A stretch of 64,000 nucleotides of DNA from Faecalicatena contorta (GTDB lineage Bacteria > Bacillota > Clostridia > Lachnospirales > Lachnospiraceae), in NCBI RefSeq assembly GCF_003149105.1, contig NZ_QGDS01000004.1, positions 186,001 to 250,000 on the forward strand, read 5' to 3'. Below the pieces are notes generated by a model, which saw only the letters and a program-made list of their open reading frames with translations, had not been told where the DNA came from and searched no databases. The position numbers and the translations under genes were made by a program. Below, one piece after another: positions 34,776-43,889 of the stretch (position 1 is the stretch's first letter; each line of letters opens with the position of its first letter).

Positions 34776-36029
34776 TTATTTCAATATATCGGAAACCTTA
34801 CTTTGAGCAGCAGTAAGTGCTTCTTTCGCAGACTGTTTTCCGATTACCGCTTTGTCAAGTTCTTCATTAATGGCATCCTGTACCTGTGAATACTTATCCA
34901 CTACCGGAGGCATAATTCCAGTATCCAATGCTTCAAAAATTACTTCACGGCTGGCTGGCTTTTCAATCGCAAAAAACTTTTCTTTAATGGTGTCATCATT
35001 TGTCACCGGAAGATCCCAATTAGTATCCAGACGAATCTGAGTTGCTTCCGAATCCACCGACATAAATTTGATGAATTTCCAAACCGCTTCCGGATTCTTG
35101 GTATTCGCACTTCCGACAACACCATCCGCGAATACATGATGCACCTTCTGAGTATTACCTGGCTCTAAAGAAATGTCCCAGTTGAAGCTCACGTCCCCAA
35201 ATGTTCCCAACATCCAGCTGCCGGTTCTAAGCATAGCAATCTCACCATTTTTAAACATATCTTCTGGAGATTTTCCGCTCATCTGTTCCGGGGTTGGTTG
35301 AATATTATACTTCAGCATCTTATCCAGCATCCATGTAAAGGCTTCTGTATTGGCTTCGGAGTCAATGGTCGGTTTCCCATCCTGATCAAATAACGCGCCA
35401 CCATTCTGGGCAACTGTTTTATATAATTCATTATATTGAACTGGAGAATAAGAACCATAGACTCCGTCTTTTGTTAGCTTCTGTGCTGCTTCAAGTTCTT
35501 CTTTCCAAGTCCATTCCGTGGTTGGGTATGCCACGCCTGCTTTATCAAACAAATCTTTATTATAATACATTACAACATCTGAAAACTTCTCTGTAAGTCC
35601 ATATAACTTTTCATCATATTTAAAATAATTGTAAGCATCTCCCGACAGCAAATCCGGTGTAAAAGAATCATCTTTTTCAGAGAGCTCGGTTATATCAAGA
35701 AGTACTCCATTTTTTGCATAGGTCACAAAGTTCTCGTAATTAATTTCGAATACATCCGGCAGCGTCTTAGACGATGCCTGTGTCTGGAGTTTTGTAAAAT
35801 AATCATCATAGCCTATAATTTCATATTCAACATGTATATTGGTATTTTGTTTCTCAAATACTGCAATCATCTGCTCCAGATCCTTGATATGATCCGGACC
35901 TGCGGAATAGGTCGTATACTTGATTGTTACTTTCCCATCAGTACCTTCCTCTTTCTTATTACAGCCTGCCAGCATTCCCATAATCATTACCAAACTCAAC
36001 AAACCTGCTAATACTCTTTTCATTTTCAT
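34776..36029 (-). CDS. Sugar-binding lipoprotein of the alpha-glucan importer
   Basis: 417 residues. The lipoprotein signal ends with MLAGC, lipidated Cys23, followed by the CUT1 binding fold (YDDYFTKLQTQASSKTLPDV, then MLRTGSWMLGTF). It delivers oligosaccharide to the two permeases upstream. GGAGGAG stands before the ATG. The 94-base gap to the hydrolase allows for processing or an attenuator. Confidence 0.9.
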   Translation of the reverse strand: MKMKRVLAGLLSLVMIMGMLAGCNKKEEGTDGKVTIKYTTYSAGPDHIKDLEQMIAVFEKQNTNIHVEYEIIGYDDYFTKLQTQASSKTLPDVFEINYENFVTYAKNGVLLDITELSEKDDSFTPDLLSGDAYNYFKYDEKLYGLTEKFSDVVMYYNKDLFDKAGVAYPTTEWTWKEELEAAQKLTKDGVYGSYSPVQYNELYKTVAQNGGALFDQDGKPTIDSEANTEAFTWMLDKMLKYNIQPTPEQMSGKSPEDMFKNGEIAMLRTGSWMLGTFGDVSFNWDISLEPGNTQKVHHVFADGVVGSANTKNPEAVWKFIKFMSVDSEATQIRLDTNWDLPVTNDDTIKEKFFAIEKPASREVIFEALDTGIMPPVVDKYSQVQDAINEELDKAVIGKQSAKEALTAAQSKVSDILK

Positions 36030-36040
36030 AATGTCTCCTC

Positions 36041-36853
36041 CTATTTAATACCGGTGTTTTGAACACCTTCAATAAAATACTTTTGTGCAAATAAGTATAC
36101 AATTAATATCGGAACTACACTTATCAAGGTCGCTCCCATGAGCACGCTCCAATCTACATACCACCTTCCTTGCAGTTGTGAAAGAAATAGTGGTAAAGTT
36201 GTATGATACTCATCCGATGCTACTAAAAGCGGCCAAAGAAACTCATTCCATGCCCCCATAAAGCCGGTTACTGCCAACACCGAAAGTCCCGTCTTGGTGA
36301 GCGGAAGCATCACTTGAAAAAATACTCGGATAAAGCCTGCCCCATCTAAACATGCCGCTTCCTCCAGCGCCATTGGAATATTTCTAAAATACTGTCTCAT
36401 CAAAAACGTCCCAAATGCATTAAACATACCAGGTAAGAATAATGCTACGTAGGTATTGATAAGTCCCATTTTATTCATCAGGATATACTGGGGAATGATC
36501 GTTGCCTGTACCGGAACCATCATCGTTGCCAGATACAACAGGAAGATTTTTTCCCGATGTTTAAATTCAATTCGGGCAAATACAAATCCTGCCATTGCGC
36601 ACGTTAATATCTGACCTGCCGTAGCTACCACTGCTACAAATACACTATTAAATAAATAACGCAGCACTTTATAATCTGTAAACAACGTCCCGAAACTATC
36701 AAGCGACAAAGATTTTAAAACATTAGTGATAGTCATTTGATAGGTGATGTCCGAATTGGTGAACGCTACTATCAGCATCCAGCCAAAGGGTACAATCATT
36801 ATTGCCGCGCCTACTGTCAGCAGTAGATATATCGCCAGCTTACTTTTCTTCAT
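36041..36853 (-). CDS. Sugar ABC permease, MalG type
   Basis: 270 residues, about six membrane helices. The EAA motif is LEEAACLDGAGFIRVFFQVM. GGGAGG precedes the ATG. It forms the channel with the next permease. No ATPase gene accompanies it, so a shared MsmX-type ATPase is needed. Confidence 0.9.
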   Translation of the reverse strand: MKKSKLAIYLLLTVGAAIMIVPFGWMLIVAFTNSDITYQMTITNVLKSLSLDSFGTLFTDYKVLRYLFNSVFVAVVATAGQILTCAMAGFVFARIEFKHREKIFLLYLATMMVPVQATIIPQYILMNKMGLINTYVALFLPGMFNAFGTFLMRQYFRNIPMALEEAACLDGAGFIRVFFQVMLPLTKTGLSVLAVTGFMGAWNEFLWPLLVASDEYHTTLPLFLSQLQGRWYVDWSVLMGATLISVVPILIVYLFAQKYFIEGVQNTGIK

Positions 36854-36876
36854 AATCTACCTCCCATCTGGTCACC

Positions 36877-37749
36877 CTATTCATAATGCACCCATTTCTT
36901 CTGCATGACATTCTGGAAAATAGTTACCACAATAATAATCCCAAACAGAACCCATGAAAGAGCCGTGGCATATCCCATCTTCTGATAGTCAAAACTGTTC
37001 TTATAGATCTCTGTCACCATAACTGGAACCAGGTTGGCTGTCGGTTCTCCTGATGTCATGACCCATATCTGGTCAAACACCTGAAAAGAATTGATAATTG
37101 TAATAATTAAGGCATAAAATGTCGTGGGAGAAAGCAGGGGTAGGGTGATGCTCTTAAACTGCTGCCACTTACTTGCACAATCAATTTCTGCCGCTTCATA
37201 ATAGCTCCGTGAAATTCCTTGCAGACCTCCTAAAAATATAATGGCCAAAAATCCTACATCTTTCCATACACTGGTCATAATGATAGCTGGCATTACAAAT
37301 CCCGGATCTTGCAACCATGCTGGTCCGGTTCCACCAAACAATCGAATAATGGCATTAATAACACCAAACTCCGGATTCAGAAGTCCCTTCCAAATCATTG
37401 ACACTGCTACCCATGAAGTAATTACTGGTAAAAAAAACAGTCCTCTATACACGGTAACTTTTTTCACCTTGGTATTAAGCAACATTGCAATTCCCAGTGA
37501 CAAGATCACAACCAGCGGTAAGTATCCCACAATAAAATATAACGTGTTCTTTAGCGATAGGTAAAACCGCTCATTCTTAAAGATTTCAATATAATTATCA
37601 AATCCCACAAAATTAGGTGTTCCAAATAGATTCCAGTCTGTAAAACTAATATAAAGTGAGTACAGCATTGAACCAATTTTAAAAACTAACAGTCCAAGCA
37701 AACTAGGTAATAAAAACACCACAATAATTTTTCCTTTTGACTTATACAT
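36877..37749 (-). CDS. Sugar ABC permease, MalF type
   Basis: 290 residues with about six helices and the EAA motif YYEAAEIDCASKWQQFKSIT. AGGAGG precedes the ATG. First transport gene after the regulator, with a LacI operator in its leader. Confidence 0.9.
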   Translation of the reverse strand: MYKSKGKIIVVFLLPSLLGLLVFKIGSMLYSLYISFTDWNLFGTPNFVGFDNYIEIFKNERFYLSLKNTLYFIVGYLPLVVILSLGIAMLLNTKVKKVTVYRGLFFLPVITSWVAVSMIWKGLLNPEFGVINAIIRLFGGTGPAWLQDPGFVMPAIIMTSVWKDVGFLAIIFLGGLQGISRSYYEAAEIDCASKWQQFKSITLPLLSPTTFYALIITIINSFQVFDQIWVMTSGEPTANLVPVMVTEIYKNSFDYQKMGYATALSWVLFGIIIVVTIFQNVMQKKWVHYE

Positions 37750-37764
37750 TACTACCTCCTGCTG

Positions 37765-37778
37765 GTTAACCGGTTAAC
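37765..37778. promoter_or_regulatory. LacI-type operator before the importer genes
   Basis: GTTAACCGGTTAAC is a perfect 14-bp palindrome with the central CG typical of LacI sites. The same sequence occurs at 38836. No clear promoter is visible between lacI and the permease, so it may act as a roadblock or serve a weak promoter in the lacI 3' end. Confidence 0.8.
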
Positions 37779-37798
37779 TTGTGCCTAAAAAAATACAC

Positions 37799-38815
37799 TT
37801 AATCTCTTTTCCTTGTAGTCTCACGTAACAATACTTCAAAATCCATAAAGTACTCTTTTTCTGTCTGCTCACCATGTATAATTTTTAAGATCAGTTCTCC
37901 TGCCAATTCCCCTCTTCTGGATATATTCTGTCCAATGGTTGTTAATTTAGGATACATCATCTTTGCCTGATAGGTATCATCAAATCCTACAATTGAATAT
38001 TCATTAGGAATATTTTTTCCACTTGCCTGCATTTGATTCAAAATACCAAGTGCCAAAATATCGGCTGTTGCAATAATTCCAGTAATATCTGACATCCCCA
38101 TAATTTCATTTGCAGCCTGTACACCATATTCATATGTAACATCACCTTCAAAAACCAACTTTGGGTCAAATGGTATATGATGTTGTTCAAGTGCACTCTT
38201 GTATCCACTCAAACGTCTCTGAAGTAAAATACTCTTATCAACTTTACCTGTTACAAGCGCAATATTTTTCTGCCCCTCTTCAACTAACAAAGTGGTTGCA
38301 ACAAAGCTGGCTTCCTCATCCCGCAGATTCATTCTATAAAAGCGTCTATTGGTAGTGTATGAGTCAATCAAAAGAATCGGCATTTTTTGATTGCCCAGTG
38401 CTTTTACCATCTCTTCATTATCAATCCCAAATACTACTGCACCGTCTAAGTTCCACTTCTTCATCATGTCTTCAAAACAATTGTCACGATTGATAACACT
38501 AAGCACAATACTATATCCTGCCTGTCTTAAATAATATTCCAGCCCGGATAAGAATTCACTATAGAATGGATTGTCAAAAATCATCTTCTGTGTCACGTCC
38601 ACCTGCGGTATTACCACCCCGATTAACTTAGAGCCTTTTCCAGCCAGAGACTTCGCACTTAAACTTGGAACATATTCCATCTTCTCCATCATGGCGGTAA
38701 TTTTCTTGACCATTTCCGGAGATACTTTATTTAACTTTCCGTTGACAACATATGATACTGTCGCCTTTGATACATTACACGCCTCTGCAATATCTTTGAT
38801 TGTGACTCTTTTCAC
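37799..38815 (-). CDS. LacI-family repressor of the alpha-glucan operon
   Basis: 338 residues. The N-terminal helix-turn-helix is VTIKDIAEACNVSKATVSYV with the hinge YVPSLSAKSLAGKGS; a periplasmic-binding-like ligand domain follows. It starts with GTG at 38815, AGGAGGTG upstream. Two identical palindromes, one in its own promoter and one before the importer, indicate autorepression plus control of the operon. The inducer is probably a maltose- or isomaltose-type sugar (inference). Confidence 0.9.
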   Translation of the reverse strand: MKRVTIKDIAEACNVSKATVSYVVNGKLNKVSPEMVKKITAMMEKMEYVPSLSAKSLAGKGSKLIGVVIPQVDVTQKMIFDNPFYSEFLSGLEYYLRQAGYSIVLSVINRDNCFEDMMKKWNLDGAVVFGIDNEEMVKALGNQKMPILLIDSYTTNRRFYRMNLRDEEASFVATTLLVEEGQKNIALVTGKVDKSILLQRRLSGYKSALEQHHIPFDPKLVFEGDVTYEYGVQAANEIMGMSDITGIIATADILALGILNQMQASGKNIPNEYSIVGFDDTYQAKMMYPKLTTIGQNISRRGELAGELILKIIHGEQTEKEYFMDFEVLLRETTRKRD

Positions 38816-38835
38816 CCTAACACCTCCTCTCTGTG

Positions 38836-38887
38836 GTTAACCGGTTAACTTTATGTAAATTATATACTAAGAAATGGGAGTTGTCAA
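38836..38887 (-). promoter_or_regulatory. lacI promoter with operator
   Basis: A perfect consensus on the minus strand: TTGACA (38882-38887), 17 bases, TATAAT (38859-38864). The GTTAACCGGTTAAC operator at 38836-38849 lies just past the start site. Confidence 0.88.
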
Positions 38888-38947
38888 TAATCAATTGTAA
38901 GAATTTCACAAGATTTATTGACTGCTCTATAGCACCTAGCAAGCACT

Positions 38948-38967
38948 GGTTGTGTTATAACACAACC
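38948..38967. terminator. 20-bp palindrome downstream of the defence genes
   Basis: GGTTGTGTTATAACACAACC is perfectly self-complementary. No T-run follows, so it may be a terminator or a binding site. Confidence 0.4.
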
Positions 38968-39024
38968 CAATTCCAGCAACTTTCATTTTAGAAACTCTGG
39001 AATATCCCAGTCCCTTATTTACTC

Positions 39025-39309
39025 TCAGCTATTTTTCCAAGTTATAAGATAATCAATTACTCCTTTTCTAAAATTCTCACTGTACTCAATCGAATTAGTA
39101 GCAATTTTTATATGCTCTGGATTATTTAAATCCGTTACATCGAGGGGAGAGACGATTATTCAGGAAAATTCGGAAGTGCTAACATAGATTTCATGAATAA
39201 GTTGCCTTATAGTATCGGATACATTGGCTGCGTTATTCTTATATTTTCTGCAAAGCCACCAAATTGCCCCACGAGCATATTTTAGGTGTATTTTTCCATT
39301 TGACTTCAC
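39025..39309 (-). pseudogene. Small gene overlapping the SIR2-STAND stop, broken
   Basis: A GTG at 39309 overlaps the TGA of the SIR2-STAND gene (GTGA) and opens a frame of 49 codons containing KYARGAIWWLCRKYK and SDTIRQLIHEIYVS. It ends at a TGA (39160-39162), but the same frame goes on with good coding character (PLDVTDLNNPEHIKIA, then RKGVIDYLITWKNS) to a TGA at 39025. The simplest reading is a protein of about 94 residues, translationally coupled to the SIR2 gene, interrupted by one stop. No family recognised. Confidence 0.5.
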
Positions 39310-42200
39310 TTTCTATTATTACAACTAGAATAGTTTTGCATAAACATTTTTTTAATTTTTCTAATTATTTTTCTTTTTTCAACGCTATAACTTGATGAGA
39401 ATGAACAATTAATAATGATATTATAATCCTCTTGTGTTAATGTATCCCAACCTCTACTTCGATAAAAAATATATAATTGAGTCAAATCAATTGCTCGGGT
39501 ATTAATATATTTTTTACTTTTTTCTCCACTAGTTGCTAGACGCTGTAAACGTCTCTGCTTAATTCGATCCCAGTTACCGCCCGTATCTATATAATTATAT
39601 GGATCGCTATTCTTGACATCTTCCCAATAAACAACAACCCATGACCGAAGCGTTCTATCCCATGTTTCATCATAAAGAAGTTTATTTATAAAATCATTTT
39701 CAATATCAAAGTGAATTCCATGGTTAATTGACACTGTGGCCGCACTAATACGTACCAATATATTACTTTCATTTTTATACGCATATGAAATTACAGTACT
39801 GTTTTCAACTATGGTTGATGGCAATTTTCCTATAAAAAAGACCACTTGATCACGAATTAAATACCGCTTTTTAGCATCAATTTTGGTTGCTTTATTATAA
39901 ATTTTCTGAGATAATCTAAAATCATCCATTAACTGATTATTATCTGCAAAAACCAAATTGTAGTACACCTCTTCTAAGTTTTCTTTTATTTGATATAACT
40001 CGTGTTCTAGACGTGATTTTAGACCCAGTTCAATAAAATCCATAACAAAATGACGAAATACATTTTTCTCAAATAAACTTATAATTTCATTCCCACCCTT
40101 TAAAAAAGCAGAAATAATATGTTTGCTCATGAAGTATTCAAGAAAGGTACTATGCCAAAATCCTGTAACAATGCATTTTCCGCTTTCGATTTCAGTGTTT
40201 AAGAAATCTTTCATAGCATTTTCATTACATATGCCAGACTCATTTTGCCTTTTTGTCAGTATTTTATCTAGTGCTATAGGGTTGTTGTATCGTCTAAATA
40301 GTGTAATTGCTACTCTTTCATGTATGGTATATACTTGTTCTGATAGTTCTGATTGATTTGGGTTATCTTCTAATTCCCGATTAAGCCATTCCTTATAAAA
40401 ACGATCATACAGTAAGTATATATTTCCACCTGTAAAACTCCTATACATTGTTTTCTGATGCTCTTTAGCATCAGAGAACAAGCACAACAAAAGCGCCAGC
40501 TGGAAAGGGTTCTGAAGAAAGTCCGATATTTCAAAATTGTCTTTGCAGAATACTTCAAACTCTGAAAATGACTTTTTATTGCTCAGATATGCATAGGCAT
40601 AATCCATAATTTGTTTATCCTTCCACCCACAGACTTTATAAATATGTAAAAAATCACTATCGGATAAATTGCGTTCGTAATAGCTCTCTCTACAACTAAC
40701 TATTACTGTTATTTTGTTCTTTTGGCAATTAATTAAAAGTTTTTTGAATTTATCAATACCTTCTGTATTTTGCACAAAAATCTCATCTGCACCATCAATA
40801 AATAAGATAACGTGACATGATTTAGAAAAATCACCTGTTAGTAACTGCTGATATAACTGCTCAACTTCCGTAGATGCTTTCTTTTTAATAATTGAAGAAG
40901 TAACCCAAAAAAGAATTTTTCTTGATGGTCTTCTATTATATCTTTTGCTAAAGTAATACTTAAGAAACATTGATTTCCCAATGCCTGGAGGACCAGTAAT
41001 CAGAATTTGATTTCCTTTACTTAGCAAATCTAAAAAGTCAAATTGACTTTCGATATCTGTATACAAATCATTATTAGCTATTTTAGTAATATAGGGGTTA
41101 ATATAACATTGAGATATTATTTTTTTTACTATCAATTGAGTATGGCTATTTATTCCAACTGCACGTTGAGCCCCTATAGACTCCCTCTGTATATCAAATA
41201 TTTCATTTATTTTTTTATAAGGAAGGTTCTTAGATCTTTTTGGTTTTCTCTTTGAAGTGGAAGCTTTTACATGATTCCCCCCATATAATTGTATTTCTTG
41301 TATTCTCACATGCAATTTCTTTAATAAAACCTCTACGCTTAAATGTTTCTTATCTTCTGATGGATACCAAACGGGGGTAATTCCTAAATCACCTAAATAT
41401 TTAATGCGCTCACTTCTTGTTGGAATTTCTCCCGGTAACTGCATAAAAGCAAAGTGTTTGAGCTTTAATTTCCGAATTAGTTGAATTGTTCGATCACCTT
41501 CCAGACTACAGCCTAAAAACAGAAATAATTTTTTTGTAAAAATAGTCTTAAGTGTTTTAAACGTTTCTGATTCAGTATTATATGTTTTTTCGTATTGGTC
41601 TTCAAAAAGTACGAGGCTTTGTTTATCATAGATATCGCCATGGAGTTTTATAAGCGTATTTTTATTTTCATGAACCCTGTCAACCAGCATATTACTATTT
41701 GAGCCAACTATAGAAGGAGTCATAACAAAGTCTTGATCGCTATTCTTATAAACATATTCTAGTACTTTATCAAAATTTGTTGTGATTACTACATCTTTAA
41801 ATAATCGAGGTAATAAGAATACTGGCATATTTAAAATAGCCTTTCCCTCTATCAATTTGGGGTCTAATTCTATATCAAGAGCCTCAAAAAAACGAGCTCG
41901 ACCTAATTTTTCAAATAGGCTTGATGCTGCTCCTTCATAATCATTATTAGCTAGCAACGAATTCGTATCTTCTAATAACCCAGGAAATAGCTGATCCTCT
42001 GCTAGGGAACGCAAAAGTTGAGGCCATGATTTATATATAGGTATAGACATACCCGCACCAATGAATGGAACAACATTGTTTTTTGCACATTGTTCTGCAA
42101 GTTTATTAAACTGAATAGCATTTTGTTTTGGATCACATTCCATTATTACTTTAAAAATGTCATCCTCTGATGCAGATGGGTTATTAAAAGTTAGTAGCAA
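39306..42200 (-). CDS. SIR2-STAND NTPase, candidate antiphage NLR-like protein
   Basis: 964 residues. The N-terminal SIR2 domain (about 30-300) has VVPFIGAGMS at 43-52, TTNFD at 140-144, the catalytic His187 in LIKLHGD, and FLGCSL near 228. A basic linker follows. The STAND/NACHT-type NTPase starts near 395, with Walker A GPPGIGKSMF (403-412) and Walker B VILFIDGADE (464-473). The C-terminal 350 residues are helical, with no clear repeats. SIR2 domains in such proteins deplete NAD+ to abort phage infection (for example Avs5-type systems). Start uncertain: TTG at 42200 lacks a ribosome site and ATG at 42143 is an alternative. The AT-rich sequence, unlike the sugar genes, suggests separate acquisition. 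Confidence 0.8.
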   Translation of the reverse strand: MLLTFNNPSASEDDIFKVIMECDPKQNAIQFNKLAEQCAKNNVVPFIGAGMSIPIYKSWPQLLRSLAEDQLFPGLLEDTNSLLANNDYEGAASSLFEKLGRARFFEALDIELDPKLIEGKAILNMPVFLLPRLFKDVVITTNFDKVLEYVYKNSDQDFVMTPSIVGSNSNMLVDRVHENKNTLIKLHGDIYDKQSLVLFEDQYEKTYNTESETFKTLKTIFTKKLFLFLGCSLEGDRTIQLIRKLKLKHFAFMQLPGEIPTRSERIKYLGDLGITPVWYPSEDKKHLSVEVLLKKLHVRIQEIQLYGGNHVKASTSKRKPKRSKNLPYKKINEIFDIQRESIGAQRAVGINSHTQLIVKKIISQCYINPYITKIANNDLYTDIESQFDFLDLLSKGNQILITGPPGIGKSMFLKYYFSKRYNRRPSRKILFWVTSSIIKKKASTEVEQLYQQLLTGDFSKSCHVILFIDGADEIFVQNTEGIDKFKKLLINCQKNKITVIVSCRESYYERNLSDSDFLHIYKVCGWKDKQIMDYAYAYLSNKKSFSEFEVFCKDNFEISDFLQNPFQLALLLCLFSDAKEHQKTMYRSFTGGNIYLLYDRFYKEWLNRELEDNPNQSELSEQVYTIHERVAITLFRRYNNPIALDKILTKRQNESGICNENAMKDFLNTEIESGKCIVTGFWHSTFLEYFMSKHIISAFLKGGNEIISLFEKNVFRHFVMDFIELGLKSRLEHELYQIKENLEEVYYNLVFADNNQLMDDFRLSQKIYNKATKIDAKKRYLIRDQVVFFIGKLPSTIVENSTVISYAYKNESNILVRISAATVSINHGIHFDIENDFINKLLYDETWDRTLRSWVVVYWEDVKNSDPYNYIDTGGNWDRIKQRRLQRLATSGEKSKKYINTRAIDLTQLYIFYRSRGWDTLTQEDYNIIINCSFSSSYSVEKRKIIRKIKKMFMQNYSSCNNRK

Positions 42201-42728
42201 GGTTTTTCATATAATATGTATGCAGCACTAAGGCTATAATGTGAAGACGACGAACCCTAATTTGATAGAAATATGAATCGAATTGTTAGCTTGTAACACA
42301 TTTCCCACTGATTACCAATCTTTTTCTACATTTCATCCCTTGATAGGCATTAAAAAGCCACAGAAATAGCGCCTATTGACACTATTTGACTCTTCAATCC
42401 AGATGTATATAGATTAATACTTCAAAAAACCAAATAAAATATAGCCAACAATGCATGGGCATATATTTTACAACAGTTTTCTCCCCCCCCCCTATTCAAA
42501 TTATAGGCATGTTGGTGGACTCCATTATGTTATTTCTTTAATACGGAAGCCGAATAAAATTCCAAGGGCCTTGGCACTGAATATATGTAGGGTCTTATTA
42601 CTTATATTTGTTTGAAAATTTGCTAAACCTATTTTATACAAGAATGCTTGTAAATATTGGAAATAATGATATAATTAATATCATAAATAAAGGATAATTT
42701 ACAATTATACTATGTAGAGGATATAAAC
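42201..42728. other. Divergent intergenic region with a C10 tract
   Basis: 528 bases without a credible gene between the SIR2-STAND and pentapeptide genes. A run of ten C lies at 42483-42492 in otherwise AT-rich DNA. Confidence 0.5.
42648..42675 (+). promoter_or_regulatory. Promoter of the pentapeptide-repeat gene
   Basis: TTGTAA, 16 bases, TATAAT, about 50 bases before the ATG, with AGAGGA as ribosome site. Confidence 0.6.
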
Positions 42729-43820
42729 ATGAATTTACCAATTTATTCGGAAAATGAATATTTACTAGCTGTTGATAGATTGGCTTTGCATGTCAATAAT
42801 AAAGATATTTTTTCTGTTTCAAAGCAAAACGGGGGCGTTGGATTAACGATATCTAAGGACCTAAGCAAAAAAATGTATCGCCAATCATATTACAAAAAAT
42901 GTCTTTTTAAAGATGCGAATTTAATGAATATTGGATTTGCAGGCTCCAAATTTATTGATACAAAATTTGAAGATTGTATTTTCTCTAATGGTAATTTACA
43001 TTCATGCACTTTTAAAGATGTAGTATTCACAAGTAGTAGTAATAAAACAAATAATTTGGATAATGCAGGCTTTCATAAAAGCACTTTTACAAATTGTACT
43101 TTTGAGAATTTGTTTATATATTCAAGCGGCTTTACTGAGACGATTTTCTTCAGAGTTAAATTTATCAATTGCACTATTCGACTTTGTTCTTTAGAAAATG
43201 CCCAATTTGCTGATTGTACATTTATTAATGTAAATATGTCAACATTAAACATAGAGTACGTTGATTTTGAAAACATTAAAGCGCAAGATTGTATATTTCC
43301 ATTTCATACGATTTGCTCTGCATATGGTTTATTAAGTCAATTGACAGAATTCGGTAATAATAAAATTTTTTCTGCTTATTCTGAAACACTTAGTATTCAA
43401 GAATATAAAAAATTACTACCTGATTTCCAAAAATATTACTGCAAAAACGAAAAGTACTTTCCTTTAACCAATATTTATATCGCTACGAATGAACTTGATT
43501 TGGCATATGAGTCAATTATGGCAGGCATTATAAGAACTATTCAAGTAAGAGATTTCCGAAGTTTGAAATATTTTTGTAAATTGGTCTATTTGAATAATAT
43601 ATTTTCTGTAAAGCAAAGGCGTTTTCTTTATGAAAATATTAACAAATGGATTTCAACAGAACAGTTTAGCCTAGCAGAATACCATGACTATCAACTTTCG
43701 GCTAGTATGATACGTGATTTACTTTTAAATGAGGATTCAAAGAAACCAACTCTAATTTTTTATTTGGAAACAAATATAAATCCTTATGAAATGGAGAAGC
43801 AAGTAGCCTTTCTAACGTAA
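42729..43820 (+). pseudogene. Pentapeptide-repeat protein truncated by IS66
   Basis: 363 codons before a TAA that lies inside the IS66 terminal repeat (43818-43820), so the original C-terminus is lost. Residues 50-195 are pentapeptide-like (A/C-N/D/T-L/F-x-x): LFKDANLMNIGFAGSKF, DTKFEDCIFSNGNL, FHKSTFTNCTFENL and ENAQFADCTFINVN. This predicts a right-handed quadrilateral beta-helix. The remainder (200-360) is helical. Such proteins occur as effectors or adaptors in defence and resistance, but no role is assigned. The base composition matches the divergent SIR2-STAND gene. Confidence 0.75.
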
Positions 43821-43889
43821 GCGTTTAATTTCGGGGTGTGCCCAGAACTTTCCGGAACCCGATTGATAGGATTCCGGTATGCTAACATT

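Noticed and set aside
43817-43820. Native C-terminus for the pentapeptide protein
   Set aside because: The stop codon belongs to the IS66 end, so the protein is truncated.
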